A DNA stretch of 5,499 nt from the NCBI GenBank assembly GCA_025924775.1, contig JAICHS010000167.1, positions 1-5,499 of the forward strand, given 5' to 3'. Numbering within the stretch: the first letter of the stretch is position 1; the number at the start of each line of letters is the position of its first letter. The stretch is from Rhodanobacteraceae bacterium. Its GTDB lineage: Bacteria > Pseudomonadota > Gammaproteobacteria > Xanthomonadales > Rhodanobacteraceae. Position numbers and translations under genes: made by a program. Positions 1 through 3,163 of the stretch are shown here, piece by piece. Under the pieces are notes generated by a model, which made no database searches, was not told the origin of the DNA, and saw only the letters and a list, made by a program, of their open reading frames with translations.

Positions 1-553
1 GGTCGGGCAGGAACTGAAGACCAGCGGTGTCTACGCGGTGATCGTGGTCATCATCGGCATCATGCTGTACTTGGGCATGCGCTTCGAGAAGCGTTTCGCG
101 ATCGCGGCGGTGGCCAGTGAAATCCACGATACCGTGATCACGGTCGGCATCATTGCACTGGTGCAGCGCGAGTTCGACATGACCGTGCTGGCGTCCATCC
201 TCGCGGTGGTCGGCTACTCCATCAACGACAAGGTGGTGGTGTTCGACCGCGTGCGCGAACTGTTTCGCCTGACCCGCAAGGCCGACACGCCGCAGATCCT
301 CAACCGCGCCATCAACAACACCCTGTCGCGTACCATCATCACCTCGGTGTTCACCGCGATCACGATGGCGTCGCTGTGGCTGTTCGGCGGTCCGGCGGTG
401 CATGGCTTCGCGATCACCATGCTGATCGGCATCCTGGTCGGTACGCTGTCGTCCATCTTCTTCGCCAGCCCGATGCTGTTGTGGCTGGGCGTCTCCAAGA
501 AGGACCTGATGCCGGTGACCCGGGAAAACCCGGAGCTGGCGCGGCGGCCGTAA
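1..553 (+). CDS. secF: Protein translocase subunit SecF, C-terminal part (5' end outside window)
   Basis: SecF pairs with SecD as an inner-membrane accessory of the SecYEG translocon and uses the proton motive force to help pull exported proteins through. The reading frame is open from base 2 to a TAA at 551-553, giving 183 residues of a protein that is usually about 300-320 long. The N-terminal TM1 and most of the periplasmic domain are therefore missing. Visible signatures are the conserved GYSINDKVVVFDRVRE block (about residues 70-85 of the fragment), the LSRTIITS motif and the following small-residue helices, and a GILVGTLSSIFFASP final membrane segment. The hydrophobic stretches fit the last five helices of SecF. 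An internal GTG at 38-40 is not the real start, because the conserved reading frame continues upstream of it. secD is expected just upstream, outside the window. The short polar tail ending ELARRP is normal for the family. Confidence 0.96.
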   Translation, partial: VGQELKTSGVYAVIVVIIGIMLYLGMRFEKRFAIAAVASEIHDTVITVGIIALVQREFDMTVLASILAVVGYSINDKVVVFDRVRELFRLTRKADTPQILNRAINNTLSRTIITSVFTAITMASLWLFGGPAVHGFAITMLIGILVGTLSSIFFASPMLLWLGVSKKDLMPVTRENPELARRP

Positions 554-563
554 GCGCGAATCT

Positions 564-607
564 GGCGGGCCCTCTATCGGTCCATGCGCCCGCCGTTCGG
601 CGGGCGC
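564..607. terminator. GC-rich hairpin(s) after secF, probable transcription terminator
   Basis: Bases 586-595 and 598-607 form a perfect inverted repeat (GCGCCCGCCG / CGGCGGGCGC) whose apical loop is effectively GTTC. It begins 33 nt after the secF stop codon. A further GGCGGGC copy at 564-570 could instead pair with GCCCGCC at 588-594, so two mutually exclusive hairpins are possible. No T-tract follows on either strand, so this is not a textbook intrinsic terminator. Its position between convergent genes makes a two-way termination or mRNA 3'-end stabilising role the simplest reading. Confidence 0.45.
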
Positions 608-621
608 GGTCGCATGTGCGG

Positions 622-644
622 GTGCGCGCGCTGGTGGCGCGCAC
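622..644. terminator. Second hairpin in the convergent gap, possible terminator for the minus-strand remnant
   Basis: GTGCGCGC at 622-629 and GCGCGCAC at 637-644 are perfect 8-bp complements around a 7-nt loop (630-636). On the minus strand it lies 2 nt past the stop codon of the receptor remnant (647-649), where a terminator would be expected. There is no T-run after it. The role is inferred from position and symmetry only. Confidence 0.35.
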
Positions 645-646
645 GT

Positions 647-1086
647 TCAACACGGCATGATGGCTTGCAGTTGCGCAGCCGAACCGGACAGCGGCACCTT
701 GTAGAACTGCGTGGTGAGGTAAAGCGGATCGATCAGCGGGACGCCATCCAACACCAGTACCTTGGCGTTGCCAAGGCCGTGCATCCGGGTCTGTAGGCCG
801 GTCGGATCGGAAATCGCGGCGGGGACGCCCGTAAAGTCGAAGCCCGGGATGGTCCGCAGCAACTGGTCCAGCGTTTGCGCCGGTGATTGCTCGATGTCCT
901 CACGCGTGACGACCGTGGTGCGCAGCGGCACGTCCTGCGTCGACGTCTGGTTCAGGCTGGCCGTGACCGTGACGGTGCCCAGCGTGGCGGGCGCCGATGG
1001 CGCGTCGGATGGCGATGCTTCGGCAAGGCTGACACGGCCAGCGTTGCCAGCGCGCAAACGCATGCAAGTGTCACGCGTGACAACAC
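647..1086 (-). pseudogene. TonB-dependent outer-membrane receptor remnant: frameshifted signal peptide plus plug domain, no barrel
   Basis: The frame ending at the TGA at 649-647 encodes a TonB-receptor plug: GTVTVTASLNQ (possible TonB-box region), then VPLRTTVVTREDIEQSPAQT, LDQLLRTIPG, a TRMHGLGNAKVLVLDGVPL core, and YKVPL. Intact receptors run about 600-800 residues with a 22-strand barrel. Here recognisable homology stops near base 686, and 12 unrelated codons (GSAAQLQAIMPC) lead to the stop. The same frame shows no signal peptide at its N-terminus. The neighbouring frame does: from TTG 1083-1081 it reads MLSRVTLACVCALATLAVSA, with GGGGAG at 1095-1090 spaced 6 nt away (or GTG at 1086-1084). 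One extra base near 1025-1029 would join the frames as ...VSALA|EASPSDAP, giving a good signal-peptidase site. The gene therefore carries at least a -1 frameshift and a 3' truncation. Substrate unknown. It lies downstream of and in line with the regulator gene. An assembly error could explain the frameshift but not the missing barrel. Confidence 0.8.
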
Positions 1087-1089
1087 TGA

Positions 1090-1095
1090 CTCCCC
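1090..1095 (-). promoter_or_regulatory. Ribosome binding site of the ancestral TonB receptor
   Basis: GGGGAG on the minus strand lies 6 nt before TTG 1083-1081 and 3 nt before GTG 1086-1084. It serves only the frame that carries the signal peptide, not the plug frame. This supports that frame as the authentic start and the plug as frameshifted away from it. TTG is preferred on spacing. Confidence 0.5.
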
Positions 1096-1112
1096 GTGAA
1101 AGTGACGCACTC

Positions 1113-1140
1113 AGGGTAGCCAGGCTGCCGCATTCGGCAA
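1113..1140 (-). promoter_or_regulatory. Possible sigma-70 promoter of the receptor remnant
   Basis: On the minus strand TTGCCG (1140-1135) is followed after 16 nt by TACCCT (1118-1113). These match the -35 and -10 consensus weakly (4/6 and 3/6). Initiation would fall near 1106, leaving a leader of about 23 nt that contains the GGGGAG ribosome site. The RegA-type palindrome would then centre at about -43, a usual place for an activator. The weak boxes fit an activator-dependent promoter, but this is prediction only. Confidence 0.28.
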
Positions 1141-1141
1141 T

Positions 1142-1156
1142 GCGACAAATTGTCGC
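1142..1156. promoter_or_regulatory. Perfect palindromic operator of RegA/PrrA/RegR type
   Basis: GCGACAA-A-TTGTCGC is a perfect 7+1+7 palindrome. It has the form GCGNC-N5-GNCGC described for the RegA/PrrA/ActR/RegR family. Compared with the published RegR box as I recall it (GNGRCRTTNNGNCGC), the minus strand matches all specified positions except one T. It starts 4 nt beyond the stop codon of the RegA-like regulator and lies upstream of the putative promoter of the TonB-receptor remnant. A terminator is less likely: only five GC-rich pairs could form around an AAATT loop, and there is no T-run. Binding by the adjacent regulator is inference. Confidence 0.6.
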
Positions 1157-1160
1157 GGCC

Positions 1161-1733
1161 TCAGTCTTCGGAGCGCTCGCACACCGGGTGTTTTTCCAGT
1201 TTGCGTTGCAGCGTGCGGCGATGCATGCCAAGCCGACGCGCCGTTTCGGAGATGTTGCCGCCGCATTCGAGCAGGGTGCGCTGGATGTGCTCCCACTCCA
1301 GGCGGCGCAATTGCAGGGGTGTGTCGGCAACCTCCGCGTCGGCTGTGTTGGCTGCAACATCGGCCGTGGCATCCAGCAGGCTGCGCGCCACGGCGTCGGC
1401 GTCCACGGGCTTGGCGAGATAGTCGTCGGCGCCGCGCTTGATCGCTTCGACCGCGGTGGCGATCGAGGCATAACCCGTCAGCAGCAGAATGCGCATGCCG
1501 GGCCAGCCCCGGCGCAGCACGGGAATCAGCTCGAGGCCGTTGTCGCCGCCCAGCTTCAAGTCCACGACGGCGTAGCGCGGAGCGGTTTGCCGCGCCTGTG
1601 CCAGCGCGGCGTCCACGCCCGCGGCAACCACCACCTCGAACCCGCGGCGGCGCAGCGCGCGACCCATCACGCTGGAAAAGACGGCGTCGTCTTCCACCAG
1701 CAGCAACGTGCCGTGGTGGGGCTCGGCGTTCAT
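1161..1733 (-). CDS. regA: Redox response regulator, RegA/PrrA/ActR/RoxR family
   Basis: Cytoplasmic DNA-binding partner of the RegB-like kinase encoded just upstream; the family controls redox-responsive genes for respiration and energy metabolism. 190 residues, close to the family's usual ~180-190. Receiver domain about residues 9-125: acidic pair D15/D16 in LLLVEDDA, phospho-acceptor D58 in YAVVDLKLGGDNGLELI, switch T86 in LLLTGYASI, and K108 in DYLAKPVDAD. A linker follows, then a Fis-type helix-turn-helix at about residues 146-184 (NISETARRLGMHRRTLQRKL), nearly identical to the strongly conserved HTH of this family. The ATG (1733-1731) overlaps the kinase stop in an ATGA arrangement and has only a weak GGGCAG upstream, so translational coupling is likely. 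Unlike Rhodobacter, no senC/prrC gene lies between sensor and regulator. The family call is firm; the name among RegA/PrrA/ActR/RoxR is a matter of lineage. Confidence 0.93.
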   Translation of the reverse strand: MNAEPHHGTLLLVEDDAVFSSVMGRALRRRGFEVVVAAGVDAALAQARQTAPRYAVVDLKLGGDNGLELIPVLRRGWPGMRILLLTGYASIATAVEAIKRGADDYLAKPVDADAVARSLLDATADVAANTADAEVADTPLQLRRLEWEHIQRTLLECGGNISETARRLGMHRRTLQRKLEKHPVCERSED

Positions 1734-3019
1734 GCCGGGCTGCCCGCGGCAACGGGCAGGCGGATGCTGACGCGCGTTCCGCGCGCGTCACTGGTGGCGG
1801 TGAGTTCGCCGTGCATGCGCTCGACCGCCGAGCGCGCCAGCGACAGGCCGATGCCCAACCCGTCCGGCTTGGCGCTGGGCGCGGCCACCGCCTCGCCGAG
1901 GCGTCCGTCCGGCAGGCCGTTGCCACGGTCGCCGATGATGAATTCGAGCTTGCCATCGCGCAGGCCCGCCGCCAGCGTCACGCTGGACGAAGCGTTCTGG
2001 CGCGACGCGTCCAGCGCGTTCTGCATCAGGTTGAGCAGGGCGTGGGCGAGGCCGGGCTGGACTTCGATGCGCTGGCTGCGCTGCGGTGGCGCCACCGTCA
2101 CCGCGAGCGCGGCCTCGGGGCGCAGCAGGCGGAAGCGGTCGGCGCTGGCGTCCACGTAATCGCCGAGGGTGGTGGCCTGCGTGGTGCCCGCCAGCTGTTG
2201 CCGGCCGTATTCGACCATCCCGCGCAGGATCGTGCGGCAGCGCTCGACTTCGCCCGTCATCACGCGGACGTCCTCGCGCAGCGCCGGGTCGGCCTCGCGG
2301 CCGCGTTCGAGTTCGGGCAGCAGCGTGCGCAGGGTGGACAGCGGCGTGTTGAGCTGGTGCGCGGCATCTGCGGCCTGGGTCGCAATGGCCAGGATGCCTT
2401 CGTCGCGGGTCAGGCGTTCGCGCAGGTGCTGCGTGGCCTCGCGCTGGGAATTCAACGCCGCGCGCATGCGGCCGATCAACACCGCCAGCAGCAGGATGGA
2501 GATGCCGAAGTTGATGGCCATACCGGTCAGGTGCAGGCCGAAACCCTGGCCGCCGTGCACGGAGATGTCGGGCAACGCCACGTGCCTGAAGATCAGCACG
2601 GCATACAGTGTCGCGGTCAGCGCCACCACCATCGCGGTACCACGCACCGACAGCGCGGCGGCGGACAGCGCCACCGGTATCAGCAGCAGGGTGATGAAGG
2701 GGTTGCTGGCGCCACCCGTGAAGTACAGGGGCCACGCCAGCAGCACGACGTCGAATGCCACGTGGCCGATGGCTTCGAACTCGCCCACGGGGCGTGCGTC
2801 GTGCAGCCGCCAGAATGCCAGCGGTGTAGCCAGTGCCATCAGCGCGATGCCGGCCAGCAGCGGGGCCAGTGGCAACGTGATGCGCAGCCACGCGATCGCG
2901 GCGCCGATGGCGAGCAGCTGGCCCAGCGCGGCGCCGGGGCGTAGCCAAGCGATCGTGATGGCAAGTGCGCGGGCGTCGAACGGAGCCGGCGCGGCCGCGC
3001 TTTGGCGCGAGTGAAGCAC
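1730..3019 (-). CDS. regB: Membrane redox sensor histidine kinase, RegB/PrrB/RoxS family
   Basis: Inner-membrane histidine kinase that autophosphorylates on H221 and passes the phosphate to the RegA-like regulator. 429 residues. Six likely membrane helices lie between about residues 31 and 184. The quinone-binding motif GGxxNPF of RegB appears as GGASNPF at 102-108. The H-box AAHQLNTPLSTL (H221) replaces the more common AHELGTPL. C261 in EVERCRTIL lies exactly 40 residues after the phospho-His, the same spacing as H225 and the redox-active C265 of Rhodobacter capsulatus RegB. ATPase motifs: N-box LLNLMQNALDAS (328-339), G1 DRGNGLP (364-370), G2 GLGIGLSLA (387-395). The start is GTG 3019-3017, with GAGGA at 3031-3027 spaced 7 nt. 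It is the first gene of a two-gene operon that overlaps the regulator by 4 nt. Confidence 0.93.
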   Translation of the reverse strand: MLHSRQSAAAPAPFDARALAITIAWLRPGAALGQLLAIGAAIAWLRITLPLAPLLAGIALMALATPLAFWRLHDARPVGEFEAIGHVAFDVVLLAWPLYFTGGASNPFITLLLIPVALSAAALSVRGTAMVVALTATLYAVLIFRHVALPDISVHGGQGFGLHLTGMAINFGISILLLAVLIGRMRAALNSQREATQHLRERLTRDEGILAIATQAADAAHQLNTPLSTLRTLLPELERGREADPALREDVRVMTGEVERCRTILRGMVEYGRQQLAGTTQATTLGDYVDASADRFRLLRPEAALAVTVAPPQRSQRIEVQPGLAHALLNLMQNALDASRQNASSSVTLAAGLRDGKLEFIIGDRGNGLPDGRLGEAVAAPSAKPDGLGIGLSLARSAVERMHGELTATSDARGTRVSIRLPVAAGSPA

Positions 3020-3026
3020 GGCGCGG

Positions 3027-3031
3027 TCCTC
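3027..3031 (-). promoter_or_regulatory. Ribosome binding site deciding the GTG start of the RegB-like kinase
   Basis: GAGGA on the minus strand is separated by 7 nt from GTG 3019-3017. No ATG at the N-terminus offers a better start, so this site supports the GTG initiation codon. Confidence 0.65.
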
Positions 3032-3049
3032 GACGGTGCGGCGTGCCCG

Positions 3050-3058
3050 ATTCTAGCA
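3050..3058 (-). promoter_or_regulatory. Extended -10 promoter for the regBA operon
   Basis: The minus strand reads TGC-TAGAAT, which is an extended -10 (TGn followed by a 5/6 match to TATAAT). Transcription would begin near 3043, leaving a leader of about 24 nt that contains the GAGGA ribosome site. No good -35 lies 16-18 nt upstream, which is typical of extended -10 promoters. It is the most A/T-rich promoter-like spot in an otherwise very GC-rich gap. Confidence 0.5.
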
Positions 3059-3063
3059 GTCGT

Positions 3064-3107
3064 GTCGCGCGGCGTACGCGCGCGTTCCGGGCCGGCTGCC
3101 GCGCGAC
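3064..3107. repeat. 10-bp perfect inverted repeat in the divergent promoter region
   Basis: GTCGCGCGGC (3064-3073) and GCCGCGCGAC (3098-3107) are exact reverse complements separated by 24 nt. The arms contain GTCGC and GCGAC, the half-site pentamers of the RegA-type palindrome at 1142-1156, but here they are widely spaced. The repeat lies just upstream of the extended -10 of the kinase operon, so it could be a regulator site. In DNA this GC-rich, chance is a real alternative. Confidence 0.4.
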
Positions 3108-3151
3108 CGGCGCGGGGGGCATACTACCGCCTTGGTTTCAGGCGCGACCGG
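3101..3151 (+). repeat. Pair of GCGCGACCGG direct repeats
   Basis: GCGCGACCGG occurs at 3101-3110 and again at 3142-3151, 41 bp start to start (about four helical turns). The second copy abuts the GGAGG ribosome site of the plus-strand sensor gene. Function unknown; possibly regulator half-sites, since each contains GCGAC. Confidence 0.35.
3119..3126 (+). promoter_or_regulatory. Weak -10-like element upstream of the symporter-kinase gene
   Basis: CATACT at 3120-3125 is a 4/6 match to TATAAT and is the only A/T-rich hexamer between the divergent genes on this side. No convincing -35 is visible upstream. It would leave a leader of roughly 30 nt before TTG 3164. Offered only as the best candidate. 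Confidence 0.2.
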
Positions 3152-3156
3152 GGAGG
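3152..3156 (+). promoter_or_regulatory. Ribosome binding site deciding the TTG start of the symporter-kinase
   Basis: GGAGG lies 7 nt before TTG 3164-3166, the first plausible initiation codon ahead of the first membrane helix. No ATG or GTG is equally well placed in this frame, so this site is the main reason for choosing TTG. Confidence 0.6.
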
Positions 3157-3163
3157 GCAGGCA

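Noticed and set aside
1126..1139. Small hairpin TGCCG-CATT-CGGCA after the regulator gene, as a terminator
   Set aside because: Only five base pairs with no T-run. It overlaps the putative -35 of the receptor promoter, so a terminator call is not supported.
1087..1471. N-terminal extension of the receptor remnant to an ATG at 1471
   Set aside because: That extension reads through the regulator gene in the wrong frame and is not receptor-like. A Shine-Dalgarno and signal peptide in the neighbouring frame at 1083-1095 mark the real ancestral start.
762..2944. Long plus-strand open frames opposite the regulator and kinase (for example 762-2159 and 1598-2944)
   Set aside because: They cover the antisense of well-supported RegA- and RegB-like genes, show Arg/Ala/Gln-rich low-complexity translation and have no motifs. 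They arise from third-position GC bias.
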